64,000 nucleotides of DNA, taken from contig NZ_JABMKX010000017.1 in NCBI RefSeq assembly GCF_013204885.1, forward strand, positions 1 to 64,000, written 5' to 3'. The DNA comes from Paenibacillus tritici. Lineage in GTDB: Bacteria; Bacillota; Bacilli; Paenibacillales; Paenibacillaceae. Below the pieces are notes generated by a model, which did not search any database, was not told the origin of the DNA, and was given only the letters and a program-made list of their open reading frames with translations. The translations under genes were made by a program, and so were the position numbers. Shown here in pieces: positions 43,734-53,190 of this stretch (position 1 is its first letter; each line of letters opens with the position of its first letter).

Positions 43734-45794
43734 TTGAAGGGGAACCTGCTGCACTTTTCGATGAAATGGAAGCTGATTTTAAGTTTCTCGGCCATTACAC
43801 TCATTTTTCTGGGCGTGGCTGTGTATCAGGGACATAAGATTAATCAGGTGGAGCGATCCATGGAACGGCAGAAGAGCGAAATGGAGAATAGAATCACCGT
43901 CTCCACCATCACCCAGCAGCTCCAGGAGCTGAACCGTGCAGAGACTTCATTCGCTGAATCCAGCGATCTGGAACAGGCAGAACCTTTACAGGAGAAGCAG
44001 CGGCAGTTGTCTGCCGAGCTCGCCAAGGTGAATTTTGAGCAGGGCACGCCTGCCTTCAAGATGCTCGGACGTCTGGCTGACCAGACGGCAGCATACGGGG
44101 AACTAACGCAGGAACTGGTAACCGTGTTGTCGGACGAGACCCTGGACCCGCTAAGTGTGTTGGAGACAAGCGATGTTATACATACGAAGGCGCTCGCATT
44201 GAATCAAGACATGTTGAAGACGAACGGGGAGCTGTACACCGCTGCTGCCAAAAATGCCGGACAGGCGCAGAATGTCTCCTTCGCGCTGCTGGATGATACC
44301 GTTTCGGTCGTCACCTATGCCGCTGCCGGGGTGTTCCTGTTCATGCTGATCCTCGCCTGGCTGCTGATCCGCTCATTCCTGCTGCCGGTGCGCAAGCTGC
44401 AGGCTGCGCTCAGCCAGATCGCCGCCGGAGATCTGCGGCAGCAGATCAACTCCCCTTATAATGACGAGCTTGGACAGCTGAGCCATCATTTCGACCATAT
44501 GGTGGGCCGGGTGCAGGAGATGCTGCGGCAGACGTTGTCTGCTGCGGGCTCGCTGGCGGACTATTCGCACTCCTTCCAGCATTCCTCGAAGATTACGGCG
44601 CATACCAACCGGGATATTGTCAGAACCATTCAGGAGATCTCGCTGGGCGCCGGCCAGCAGGCGGTTCAGTCGGAGCAGAGCACGCTGCTGCTGGAGGAGC
44701 TGGCCCGCGGGGTTCAAGACATCACCGAGTATACGGACGTTATGCTGGCAACCAGTGAAACGGCTAACCGGAATACGCAGCAGGGGGCAGCTACGGTCAC
44801 CGCGCTGCACCAGATCTCCCGGCATTCCCGGGAGTCGATCAGCAAGATTTACGGGGCACTGGAGAAGCTGGTGAATCAGTCGAAGGATATCTCACGCATC
44901 ACCCATTCGATCACAGAGATCTCGAAGCAGACGAACATTCTCTCGCTGAATGCTGCCATAGAGGCGGCAAGGGCCGGCGCTGCGGGCCAGGGCTTCGCGG
45001 TCATCGCCGGAGAAGTCAGGCATTTGTCCGTGCAGACCAGTGATTCCTCGGTACATATTAGCCGTATTATCCAGGAGCTTGAGGCCGGAATGGCTGAATT
45101 CCAGGGATATATGCTGGAGACCCGGGACAGCCTGGAGCAGCAGGATCATCAGGTGGCGGAGACTCTGGCTTCCTTCGAAGCCATTGATGAATCCATTACG
45201 GGCATCAGCGCACAGATCGGGCAAATTCACCGCAAGGTGGAAGAGACCCGCATGATTAACCTGCGGCTTACTGAATCCGTTCATTCGGTAGCCTCCGTGG
45301 CGGAACAGACCGCTGCCGGGGTTCAGGAGGTTAATGCTTCCAGTACGCAGCAGGATCAGGCGATCAGCAATATTGCACAGCAGGCCGAGGAGATTAATGA
45401 TATCTCGCAGCGGCTGTTCCGGGAGATCAATGTGTTCAAAATACAGGAGGCAGCCGAAGTCGGCACGAAGCAATCGTATGCCGATACAACGGTTCGCGGA
45501 AAGGTGCAGATATCGGAAGTGAATGCGCAAGCGAAGACAGAAGCGCCGAGGCAAGCAACGCTCGAAGAGAAGCAGGAGACAGAAGGGAAGACCGAGGACG
45601 AGCGACAGCGGGAGATGTATACGAAGCAGACGCAACAGACAGAAAAAAAGGCAGAAGCCGGAATTCACCGGCCCCTGCCTGCGGGAATACCGGTGCAGGA
45701 TAAGTCTGCGCCCGGCCTGAGTATACTTGTTAACGAACCGCAGCAAGAAATCTCCAAAGAGCTGGCGGAGGACTTACTGGTCCTGGCGAAGTGA
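43734..45794 (+). CDS. Methyl-accepting chemotaxis protein with long charged C-terminal tail
   Basis: About 686 residues. TM1 is near residues 12-30; a helical periplasmic-type sensor (four-helix-bundle-like, rich in Q/E/L) runs to TM2 (VVTYAAAGVFLFMLILAWLLI, near 195). Then HAMP and the signalling domain with hairpin tip SLNAAIEAARAGAAGQGFAV. After about 575 comes a tail of about 110 residues very rich in Lys, Glu, Gln and Thr that is not part of the MCP fold and has no NWETF-type pentapeptide. The TTG at 43734 is best placed for GAAGGG; the ATG at 43725 is too near. Its last 21 bp overlap the convergent epimerase gene. Confidence 0.9.
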   Translation: MKGNLLHFSMKWKLILSFSAITLIFLGVAVYQGHKINQVERSMERQKSEMENRITVSTITQQLQELNRAETSFAESSDLEQAEPLQEKQRQLSAELAKVNFEQGTPAFKMLGRLADQTAAYGELTQELVTVLSDETLDPLSVLETSDVIHTKALALNQDMLKTNGELYTAAAKNAGQAQNVSFALLDDTVSVVTYAAAGVFLFMLILAWLLIRSFLLPVRKLQAALSQIAAGDLRQQINSPYNDELGQLSHHFDHMVGRVQEMLRQTLSAAGSLADYSHSFQHSSKITAHTNRDIVRTIQEISLGAGQQAVQSEQSTLLLEELARGVQDITEYTDVMLATSETANRNTQQGAATVTALHQISRHSRESISKIYGALEKLVNQSKDISRITHSITEISKQTNILSLNAAIEAARAGAAGQGFAVIAGEVRHLSVQTSDSSVHISRIIQELEAGMAEFQGYMLETRDSLEQQDHQVAETLASFEAIDESITGISAQIGQIHRKVEETRMINLRLTESVHSVASVAEQTAAGVQEVNASSTQQDQAISNIAQQAEEINDISQRLFREINVFKIQEAAEVGTKQSYADTTVRGKVQISEVNAQAKTEAPRQATLEEKQETEGKTEDERQREMYTKQTQQTEKKAEAGIHRPLPAGIPVQDKSAPGLSILVNEPQQEISKELAEDLLVLAK

Positions 45795-46673
45795 ACGGTC
45801 CAGCGAAGTCACCAGCTCCGGGAACCAATCGGATAACTGCAGGAAGCTGAAGCCCGCGCTGCGGGCTTTTGCCGTATCCATGAACCAGGATTCCGGTATC
45901 CCAAAAGGGGATTGATCCGCTTCAGCGGCATCATCCCGGATGACAGCCGTCCGTCCGGTAATCTGTTCAATGATGGAGAGGACTCCGCCGATGGTTAATG
46001 TGCCGTCCGAGCAGGCGTTCACCGGTCCTGTCAATGCAGCGCCGCCTAGACCCAGCCAGTGCAGGAAACAGGCGGCTTCGTCGGAACGGATGAACGAGAT
46101 CTCCGCTTGCGGATTCGGGATACCGACCGGCTGCCCCGCTTGTACATGCTCTATGTGAAAATGAAGTCTGCGCGTATAATCATCCGTGCCCAGCACAATC
46201 GGGAACCGCACCGCTGCTACCGGGAAGTCCGCCGTTTGCAGCAGCACCGCTTCCGCCAGTCTTTTGCCATCCTGGTAACTGAGATCGTCTTTGCCGCCCG
46301 GCTTCAGCGGATAGTGTGCCGGATCGAAATCGGCTTCAGTCAGCACCTCCGGCTGCGGGTCATATACCGACAAGCTTGAAGTCAGGATATAACGCTGCGC
46401 CCGCCCCGCAAAAATCCTCACCGCCGCCGCAGCCTCATCCGGTGAGAAGCAAATATTATCATAGACGATATCCCAGGACGTACCGCCTACAGCCTGCTTC
46501 AGCGCCGCTTCATCCGTCCGGTCCACGGCCAGCCGGGTCACACGGTCACCGAAAGCATCGCCGGTCAAACCCCGGGTCAGAATGGTGACCTCGCTGTTCT
46601 GGTCCTCAAGCAGCAGCTCTACCAGCCTTTTGCCGAAAAATCTTGTCCCTCCAAGTACAAGTACCTTCTTCAT
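45774..46673 (-). CDS. NAD-dependent epimerase/dehydratase (extended SDR)
   Basis: 299 residues. N-terminal Rossmann motif VLVLGGTRFFGKRLV, the strand TRLAVDRTDE, and SSLSVYDP followed by SYQDGKRLAE, a Tyr-x3-Lys-like pair. Resembles the mRNA-binding/epimerase-type extended SDRs of Firmicutes. AGGAGTG precedes the ATG at 46673; the longer frame to 46712 is unsupported. Its 3' end overlaps the chemoreceptor gene by 21 bp tail-to-tail. The ECF sigma gene lies 69 bp upstream on the same strand. Confidence 0.87.
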   Translation of the reverse strand: MKKVLVLGGTRFFGKRLVELLLEDQNSEVTILTRGLTGDAFGDRVTRLAVDRTDEAALKQAVGGTSWDIVYDNICFSPDEAAAAVRIFAGRAQRYILTSSLSVYDPQPEVLTEADFDPAHYPLKPGGKDDLSYQDGKRLAEAVLLQTADFPVAAVRFPIVLGTDDYTRRLHFHIEHVQAGQPVGIPNPQAEISFIRSDEAACFLHWLGLGGAALTGPVNACSDGTLTIGGVLSIIEQITGRTAVIRDDAAEADQSPFGIPESWFMDTAKARSAGFSFLQLSDWFPELVTSLDRSLRQDQ

Positions 46674-46742
46674 GCGATCACACTCCTGTCCTATTGTAAG
46701 TTCACGCTCCAAAAATAGGTATTAATCATCATTCAATCATCA

Positions 46743-47504
46743 TTAGGCAGCCATCCGCAGCTCATGGGTCGCAGGGCTTCCATAGCTATAGGAATACCTT
46801 ACATTGTCTGAATATACGGCCTGTACGGTATGGGTGCTTACCGCAGCAGTTACATTTCCGGCGTTGTCCTGGCGCAGCAGCTCCAGCATCACTGGAATTT
46901 GGCCCTGCTCATAGGCGTGGGCCAGCGCCCGGAGATAGGCCCGGTAATCGGCGTTCTGCGGAAGAGCCGGACCCTCATGCTCCGCCAGTTCTTCCCTGAC
47001 CTTCGCTAAGGCCAGCCGGGCCCGGTGCAGAGCAGCTTTGACGGCCCCTTCAGTCGTTCCCAGGCATCCGGCTGCCTCGGCGGCTGAATATCCCAGCACA
47101 TCGCGCAGTACAAAAGCAGTCCGCTGCAGCGGAGACAGATGGTTGAGCAGGGCCTGAAAGGTCAGCTCCATATCAGCAAGATCACCTGGAATTGCTGCTT
47201 CAGAGGCAGGATCTGGTGCCGTTCCTGACCTTTCCAGGGCATGAATTAGTCCGTTCTGGCGGCGGGCGGCATCAATCCAGGTATTCTTGGCTATCCGCAG
47301 CAGCAGGGCTTCGGGATTGGGGCTTCCGGTGAATTTGCGGTATCCCAGCGCTTTGGCCCAGGTCTCCTGCGCCAGATCGTCGGCGCCATAGCTGGAGCGG
47401 GTGAGCGACAGGCAATACCGGTGCAGTACGCTCCTCAGCTCCTCCAGACGGTTTCTGTCCAACTCTATAGTCTCCGGTATACGGTGCTGTTCAAGAATCA
47501 TCAT
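46743..47504 (-). CDS. ECF-type RNA polymerase sigma factor
   Basis: 253 residues. Region 2 is SVLHRYCLSLTRSSYGADDLAQETWAKAL with core-binding DDLAQET; region 4 is LSPLQRTAFVLRDVLGYSAAEAAGCLGTTEGAVKAALHRARLAL. A C-terminal extension of about 80 residues is present, shorter than the SnoaL-like domain of ECF41 or SigJ groups, and may regulate the factor in place of an anti-sigma; no anti-sigma gene is adjacent. GAAGGAGAGG precedes tandem ATGs. The epimerase gene downstream may share its transcript. Confidence 0.88.
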   Translation of the reverse strand: MMILEQHRIPETIELDRNRLEELRSVLHRYCLSLTRSSYGADDLAQETWAKALGYRKFTGSPNPEALLLRIAKNTWIDAARRQNGLIHALERSGTAPDPASEAAIPGDLADMELTFQALLNHLSPLQRTAFVLRDVLGYSAAEAAGCLGTTEGAVKAALHRARLALAKVREELAEHEGPALPQNADYRAYLRALAHAYEQGQIPVMLELLRQDNAGNVTAAVSTHTVQAVYSDNVRYSYSYGSPATHELRMAA

Positions 47505-47698
47505 TGTGGTCCTCTCCTTCGCTGGGGATTCAGACGGTTGCTTCTATTATATAAACGAACGGGACTTTGTAAAAGATACGCGGTCCCCTTATTACAGCGG
47601 ATGTTTCTCTTGCCCGTATCTTTGAGCTGCCCCGGGCCGTTTACAGGGTATCAACACCAACACTATTACAGGAGACAGATCCGAGGAGGCATATCAGA

Positions 47699-48280
47699 AT
47701 GAGTGTAATTCCATACGTAATTGAACAGACGGCCGGAGGGGAGAGGTCCTACGATATCTATTCACGGCTGCTGAAGGACCGGATTGTATTCGTGGGTGCG
47801 GCGATAGATGACGGGCTGGCCAACAGCATTATCGCCCAGTTGCTGTTCCTCGCGGCGGATGAGCCGGACAAGGATATTCAGATGTTCATTAACAGCCCGG
47901 GAGGTTCGACTACCGCAGGCTTTGGCATTTATGATACGATGCAGGTAATCAAACCTCAAGTCAACACGATCTGCACCGGTTTTGCTGCTTCGTTCGCATC
48001 GCTGTTGCTGCTGTCAGGCGCTACTGGCAAAAGATCCGCCCTGCCGAACAGCGAAATTATGATCCATCAGCCGCATGGCGGGGTGCAGGGGCAGGCCAGC
48101 GACATTGCCATCAGCGCCAGACGTATTCTTCAGATCCGCGAGAAGATTGTCGGGATTACCGCGCAGCGGACCGGACAGCCGGCGGAGAAGGTAGAGAAGG
48201 ACATGGACCGGGATTATTTCATGTCGGCTGAGGAGGCACTGGAATACGGGATTATCGACACTATCATCACCCATTTGTAA
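47699..48280 (+). CDS. clpP: ClpP-type serine protease, divergent paralogue
   Basis: 193 residues, aligning along its length to ClpP (ERSYDIYSRLLKDRIVFVG, INSPGGSTTAGFGIYDTM, IMIHQPHGG, MDRDYFMSAEEALEYG). The catalytic triad is present: Ser98 (TGFAASFAS), His123 and Asp172. The usual GMAASMGAFLL is changed to GFAASFASLLL, and the mature N-terminal and hydrophobic-patch regions differ from housekeeping Firmicute ClpP, so this is probably ClpP2, either forming its own or a mixed 14-mer. GAGGAGG lies 9 bp before the ATG. A 68-residue gene follows after 19 bp. Confidence 0.92.
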   Translation: MSVIPYVIEQTAGGERSYDIYSRLLKDRIVFVGAAIDDGLANSIIAQLLFLAADEPDKDIQMFINSPGGSTTAGFGIYDTMQVIKPQVNTICTGFAASFASLLLLSGATGKRSALPNSEIMIHQPHGGVQGQASDIAISARRILQIREKIVGITAQRTGQPAEKVEKDMDRDYFMSAEEALEYGIIDTIITHL

Positions 48281-48299
48281 AAGAAGGAGACGATCAGCT

Positions 48300-48506
48300 A
48301 TGCTGGCAGCGCTTAAGGGACAGGAAGTCACGATTCATTTTCTGGATGGAACTACTGTAAGAGGAGGAATCCTGGAGGAGCTGGACGAGCGGTTCGTGAA
48401 ATACAGTACGGAATATCAGACCCTCTACATTCCAATCACTTCGATCCGGGCGGTAGATGTGCAGACTAAGGAACGGGAACGTCCGCGTGTCGGCTTCGGG
48501 CAATAA
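48300..48506 (+). CDS. Small Sm-like beta-barrel protein, unknown, paired with clpP2
   Basis: 68 residues. The sequence LKGQEVTIHFLDGTTVRGGILEELDERFVKYSTEYQTLYIPITSIRAVDV has the strand order and G/D-turns of a small Sm/SH3-like barrel. This resembles Hfq/LSm or spore DUF2642 proteins, though I cannot assign a family. AAGGAG lies 10 bp before the ATG. It follows clpP2 by 19 bp and the pair ends in a strong terminator, so they form a two-gene operon. Confidence 0.78.
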   Translation: MLAALKGQEVTIHFLDGTTVRGGILEELDERFVKYSTEYQTLYIPITSIRAVDVQTKERERPRVGFGQ

Positions 48507-48540
48507 CCGTAGGTAATTCCCGTGACACGCGGCACATAAG

Positions 48541-48582
48541 CAGCCCCCGGTTCTCTGACCTATGAGATCCGGGGGCTGTTTG
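48541..48582 (+). terminator. Intrinsic terminator of clpP2 operon
   Basis: CAGCCCCCGG pairs with CCGGGGGCTG (48569-48578), followed by TTTG. Confidence 0.85.
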
Positions 48583-48620
48583 CATTCTGTTATTTTGGCC
48601 GATGTCCGAAGGTAGGCAGT

Positions 48621-50066
48621 CTATCCTTTGGGAGTCAGAGAGCTGCTGTGGCGCGATGGCAGCATAAGCGCGGGAAGCAGTGCGATTACTGCAAAACCAA
48701 TCGACCACCAGAAGGCAGTATCGTAGGCGCTGGCAACCGCCCCGGGATTATGGGCAGAAGGACCGGACAGCTGATGCTGAATAACCGTTGCCAGTATCGC
48801 TGCCCCGAACGCGCCGCCGATGGTCTGGCAGATTTTCATCGAGATACTGGCATGGGGGATCTGGTCTTTGCGCAGCCCGATATAGGCGGATACCATTACC
48901 GGAATCAGGAGTCCGTTCAGGGCTGATCCCCGGACGACCAGCGCCACCGCGAGCAGGATCAGATTTGTATCCGTACCCGCGAAGGCAAAGGGAAGTGTCG
49001 CAGCAATCGTAACGAGCAAGCTGAGAACGACAATAATCCGCGAGCCGATGCGGTCAGACAGATTGCCGATCCAGCTTCGGGTCAGCAGCATACCGATTCC
49101 TTGGGGAATCAGCATCAGCCCGGTATATAATACACTTTCACCGCGTACCTGCTGATAGTATAATGGCAGGAGCAGCAGTGCTCCGTTCATGACCATGCCG
49201 GCCAGGAAGACCGTGAGATTCGATGCGGAGAAAATACGCGATTGAAACAGGCGCAGATCCAGCAGCGGTTCAATGTGTGTCCGCAAAGCGTAGACGATGA
49301 ATGCTGCCATGAGGATGAGGCCGATTGCCAGTGGAATGGCTACTTGGCTGCTAGTCAGCCCTGCGCCGGTACTGATCTGGGAGATGCCATAGATGAGAAT
49401 AGCAAATGCGGGGGACAACAGGAGTAGTCCGGTAAGGTCGAGAGACTGTTTGCGTGTGGAAGGCTCATCCGCCGGAATCCCCCGCCAGGCCAGCAGACCT
49501 GCGACCAGGGTAATCGGTATATTCACATAAAATATGAAGCGCCATCCCAAGCTGTCAAGAATAACTCCGCCAAGCACCGGCCCCAGAATCGGACCCAGCA
49601 GGGTAGGGATGCTGATGATGGAGATGATGCGTCCGATGTTGCGGCCGCCGGTATTCTGGACGAGCACAGTCTGCATCGTCGGGATTAATATTCCTGCACC
49701 TATCCCCTGCAAGAGACGGAAGCCGATCAGGCTGCCGGGATTCCAGGATAAGGAGCAGAGGACGGAACCTGCCATGAATAAGGCCAGTGAGAACAGGTAT
49801 ACTTTTTTGCCGCCGAACCGGTTGACAGCCCAGCCGGACACAGGAATGGCCATACCCATGGTCAACACGTAGCCTGTAACCACCCACTGGATAACGGCAA
49901 CGGAGCTATGCAGATCTGAAGTAAGCGTCTTGATGGCTACATTAATCATCGTGGAGTCAAATAACGGCGCGAGCGCACCGAATACCAGGATGAGAGCTAC
50001 CTTGAGTATCGCCGGATCGATTTTCTCCTTCGGGGATTTCTTAGGATTAGTTGTAATGTCAGACAT
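48621..50066 (-). CDS. MFS multidrug efflux transporter (DHA2/EmrB-QacA, 14 TMS)
   Basis: 481 residues with 14 hydrophobic segments. LDSTMINVAI-like first helix (LFDSTMINVAIKTL), WVVTGYVLTMGMAIPVSGW, motif-A-like GWAVNRFGGKKVY, and the antiporter motif C GPILGPVLGGVILDSLGWRFIFYVN are all present. Drug:proton antiport is the expected role. GAGGAG precedes the ATG. A 28-bp perfect palindrome lies 21 bp upstream of the start codon, and a TetR gene is divergent: a classic repressor-pump pair. Confidence 0.93.
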   Translation of the reverse strand: MSDITTNPKKSPKEKIDPAILKVALILVFGALAPLFDSTMINVAIKTLTSDLHSSVAVIQWVVTGYVLTMGMAIPVSGWAVNRFGGKKVYLFSLALFMAGSVLCSLSWNPGSLIGFRLLQGIGAGILIPTMQTVLVQNTGGRNIGRIISIISIPTLLGPILGPVLGGVILDSLGWRFIFYVNIPITLVAGLLAWRGIPADEPSTRKQSLDLTGLLLLSPAFAILIYGISQISTGAGLTSSQVAIPLAIGLILMAAFIVYALRTHIEPLLDLRLFQSRIFSASNLTVFLAGMVMNGALLLLPLYYQQVRGESVLYTGLMLIPQGIGMLLTRSWIGNLSDRIGSRIIVVLSLLVTIAATLPFAFAGTDTNLILLAVALVVRGSALNGLLIPVMVSAYIGLRKDQIPHASISMKICQTIGGAFGAAILATVIQHQLSGPSAHNPGAVASAYDTAFWWSIGFAVIALLPALMLPSRHSSSLTPKG

Positions 50067-50087
50067 ATGAATGCTCCTCTCTATATA

Positions 50088-50115
50088 ATAAGGTACGGTA
50101 CGTACCGTACCTTAT
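50088..50115. promoter_or_regulatory. 28-bp perfect palindromic operator
   Basis: ATAAGGTACGGTAC followed by its exact reverse complement GTACCGTACCTTAT. It lies between the divergent MFS pump and TetR genes, only 21 bp from the pump start codon, so binding would block the pump's promoter or early transcript. The most likely ligand is the adjacent TetR protein. Confidence 0.85.
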
Positions 50116-50220
50116 GGACTTAAGATAAAGTAAAAGCAGCCAGAATGCAACAAGAGATTTCGCTGCCGTTTTTTTGCCATAGTATTTTTATCCGGAAATA
50201 TCCCGAAAGTAGGAATCGAA

Positions 50221-50832
50221 ATGGACGAGATGAAGCATGACAATCAGCCCGCTGGCGGACGCCGCCGGGGAGAGGTGCTGGAACAAGCCATTCTGCTGGC
50301 TGCCTGGGAAGAGCTGGGTGAAGCCGGGTATGCCCGCCTGACCATGGAGGGAATCGCTATCCGCGCAAAAACCAATAAAACCGCACTCTACCGCCGTTGG
50401 CCGAATAAAGCGAAGATTGTGATCGCTGCAATTAAGCATCATATGCCTAAACCTGATGTGACGGTCCCGGACTCAGGCGATCTGCGTACAGATCTGCTGC
50501 AGTTTTTTCAGGGGATCTTTAAGCCTTTCCAGAGTATTGGTGCGGAAACCATTCACGGGCTGATGGTGGAGCATCTCGGCAATGATCTTATTGCGAAGCT
50601 GCCGCAGATCATGCATCCTGAGGCCGGCAGCAAGCTGCATCCGGTGATGAAGACGATTCTGGAGAATGCGCAGAGACGGGGAGAGGTACGTCTGGACAAG
50701 ATTGCCGATCGGGTGATTTCGCTCCCCGCGGATCTGCTGCGCTACGAGCTGCTTACTACCCATGAACCGGTCTCCGAGGAGACGATCACCGGGATTATTG
50801 ATGATATTTTTCTGCCCTTAGTGCTGGTCTGA
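50221..50832 (+). CDS. TetR/AcrR family repressor
   Basis: 203 residues. N-terminal HTH: EQAILLAAWEELGEAGYARLTMEGIAIRAKTNKTALYRRWPNKAKIV, the TetR signature. The C-terminal ligand-binding half is like the TetR_C_11 group. It diverges from the 14-TMS pump across a perfect 28-bp palindrome, so pump repression and auto-control are likely. GTAGGAAT lies 6-8 bp before the ATG; a second ATG three codons on is possible. Convergent with the UvrA-like gene. Confidence 0.92.
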   Translation: MDEMKHDNQPAGGRRRGEVLEQAILLAAWEELGEAGYARLTMEGIAIRAKTNKTALYRRWPNKAKIVIAAIKHHMPKPDVTVPDSGDLRTDLLQFFQGIFKPFQSIGAETIHGLMVEHLGNDLIAKLPQIMHPEAGSKLHPVMKTILENAQRRGEVRLDKIADRVISLPADLLRYELLTTHEPVSEETITGIIDDIFLPLVLV

Positions 50833-50916
50833 CTGATCCATGAAAAAATAGCGGCACTGCCGATTATCCTGCAATCGACAAATACCGCTTAAGTCTACGC
50901 AAATTAATATCGTTAT

Positions 50917-53190
50917 TTAGGGCCTGGTTTCTGCCTTGCGCAAATACGCCCCCGTTATCGAATGCTCTGCAGCAGCAAGCTGGACCGGGGTGCCTTCGAA
51001 TACAATTCGGCCACCCCGGTGGCCGCCCTCGGGACCCATATCAATGATCCAGTCTGCGCTCTTGATCACATCCAGGTTGTGTTCGATGACCACCACCGTG
51101 TTGCCCCCGTCCACCAAGCGGTTCATAATGTCCATCAGACGGGAGATATCGGACATATGCAGTCCGGTTGTCGGCTCGTCCATGACATAGAGGCTGCCTT
51201 CCTTGTGAAGCTCCCCGGCCAGTTTGATGCGTTGGCATTCCCCGCCCGACAAGGTGCTCAGAGGCTGGCCCAGCGTTACGTATCCGAGTCCTACATCCTC
51301 AAGCGTTTGCATTTGACGAAGCAGTTCCTTATTCCTGAAGAACGCCGAAGCTTCCCGTACCGTCATAGCGAGGACGTCGCTAATAGATTTTCCGTTCAGT
51401 GTATACTGCAGCACTTCATCGCTGAACCGCTTGCCTGCGCATATTTCACATGTCGTCCTAACCGGCTCGAGAAAGGCCAAATCCGTGTAGATCATCCCAA
51501 GACCCTGACAGTTCGAACAGGCTCCCTTGGAGTTGAAGCTGAACAGGGAAGCGCTCACCTTGTTGGCTGCTGCGAACAGCCGGCGGATCTCGTTCATCAT
51601 CCCCGTGTAGGTAGCCGGATTGGAGCGGATTGATGTGCCTACGGCCGTCTGATCAATGACAATCGCTTGCGGATGCGACGGCAGAAATGCTCTGTTAATC
51701 AGTGTGCTTTTGCCTGAGCCGGCTACTCCCGTTACCACGGTCAGCACACCGACGGGTATATCGACTGTCACATCCTTCAAATTGTGCAGACTGACGCCGG
51801 TTACGGTCATCCGGCCCTTGGGCACCCTAGTTGAAGTTTTCAAGGGCAGACTTTGCTTCAGATACTGTCCAGTCAAGGTATCTGCGCAGAGCAAGCCCGC
51901 AAAGTCGCCTTCATAGACGATTTCTCCGCCGCGGGTTCCCGCATGAGGTCCGACATCTATGATGTAATCGGCGATCTCTATGACTTCACGGTCATGTTCG
52001 ACGACAAGTACGGTATTCCCTTTGTCCCGGAGCCGGCACAGCATGCCGTTCAGACGATGGACATCCCGTGGATGCAGTCCGACGCTCGGTTCATCGAAAA
52101 TGTAGATCATGTCGGTAAGACTACTGCTCAGATGCCGGACCATCTTGATGCGTTGCGACTCTCCACCCGACAAGGTGGCAGTTTGACGGTCCAGACTCAG
52201 ATACTCCAGCCCAATAGATACCAGATGGTTCAACCGGATAAGAAGCCCGTCAATCATCGGACCGGCAACAGGAATCCGAATGGCTTCAATCATTTCTATT
52301 AGCCCGCCAATCTCCATCGCTGCGCACTCTGCAATGTTATATCCATTAATCCGGCAGTTCAAGGCCTCTTGATTAAGCCGGCTTCCCCCGCAAAGGTTAC
52401 ACTCGCTGTAGGATAGAAATCGGTCAAGGGTTTCGCGTTTGCTGTCTGACATCTCGCTGTTGTCCCGCTTTAAATACAGGCGGGTGAGCTTGGGCAGCAG
52501 ACCTTCATAATCCGATTCGATATCGCCGCCTTTGGTATGGTATACGATCTTGCTTGCTTTGCCGTGGAGGAGGGTAAGCCATTCTGACTGCGTATAGTCG
52601 GCAAGCCGCCTGTCGTTGTCAAACAAGCCGGAATGAGTATACGTATTCAAATACCAGCTTCCCACTTTAAATACGGGGAACAGGATTGCGCCTTCATTCA
52701 ACGACTTGGACCTGTCAAACAGCTTCTCCACATCGAACTGCACTACCTCTCCGACACCGGAGCATTCCGGACACATGCCGGCCGGGTCGTTAAATGAGAA
52801 AACATTCGAATAGCCGGCAAACGGTTTGCCAATCCTGGAGAACAACAGCCGGAGCATCGCATAAATATCCGTGATCGTTCCGACCGTCGAACGGGAGTTG
52901 CCTCCGAGTCTTTTCTGATCAATCACAACCGCCGTAGACAGATTCTCGATAAGATCGGTATCCGGCTGGTTGAATCGGGGTAGACGGTTTCGGATGAATG
53001 CGGTAAAAGTCTCATTAAGCTGTCTCTGGGCTTCGGCGCCGATGGTGTCGAAAACCAAGGAAGATTTTCCTGACCCCGAGACACCTGTGAAGACTGTGAT
53101 TTTCCGCTTCGGAATACGGACATTCACGTTTTTCAGGTTATTCTCGCGTGCTCCTTGGATTATGATGTTATCGACGTTAATAGAATCCAC
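50917..53190 (-). CDS. UvrA-like ABC ATPase, short paralogue (UvrA2/DrrC type)
   Basis: 757 residues against about 950 for housekeeping UvrA. Two ABC cassettes are present: Walker A GVSGSGKSS (near 36) and GVAGSGKST, with signatures LSGGESQRIKM and LSGGECQRIKL and Walker B IYIFDEPSVGLHP and LYVMDEPTTGLHM. Zinc-type cysteine pairs are CPEC, CNLC...C, CSNC and CEIC. The missing length is mainly the UvrB-interaction and insertion region, so a UvrB-independent role such as drug or DNA-intercalator resistance is more likely than repair. The start is uncertain: the GTG at 53190 is fused to GGAG, whereas an in-frame ATT at 53181 is ideally spaced. A divergent WYL regulator probably controls it. Confidence 0.92.
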   Translation of the reverse strand: MDSINVDNIIIQGARENNLKNVNVRIPKRKITVFTGVSGSGKSSLVFDTIGAEAQRQLNETFTAFIRNRLPRFNQPDTDLIENLSTAVVIDQKRLGGNSRSTVGTITDIYAMLRLLFSRIGKPFAGYSNVFSFNDPAGMCPECSGVGEVVQFDVEKLFDRSKSLNEGAILFPVFKVGSWYLNTYTHSGLFDNDRRLADYTQSEWLTLLHGKASKIVYHTKGGDIESDYEGLLPKLTRLYLKRDNSEMSDSKRETLDRFLSYSECNLCGGSRLNQEALNCRINGYNIAECAAMEIGGLIEMIEAIRIPVAGPMIDGLLIRLNHLVSIGLEYLSLDRQTATLSGGESQRIKMVRHLSSSLTDMIYIFDEPSVGLHPRDVHRLNGMLCRLRDKGNTVLVVEHDREVIEIADYIIDVGPHAGTRGGEIVYEGDFAGLLCADTLTGQYLKQSLPLKTSTRVPKGRMTVTGVSLHNLKDVTVDIPVGVLTVVTGVAGSGKSTLINRAFLPSHPQAIVIDQTAVGTSIRSNPATYTGMMNEIRRLFAAANKVSASLFSFNSKGACSNCQGLGMIYTDLAFLEPVRTTCEICAGKRFSDEVLQYTLNGKSISDVLAMTVREASAFFRNKELLRQMQTLEDVGLGYVTLGQPLSTLSGGECQRIKLAGELHKEGSLYVMDEPTTGLHMSDISRLMDIMNRLVDGGNTVVVIEHNLDVIKSADWIIDMGPEGGHRGGRIVFEGTPVQLAAAEHSITGAYLRKAETRP

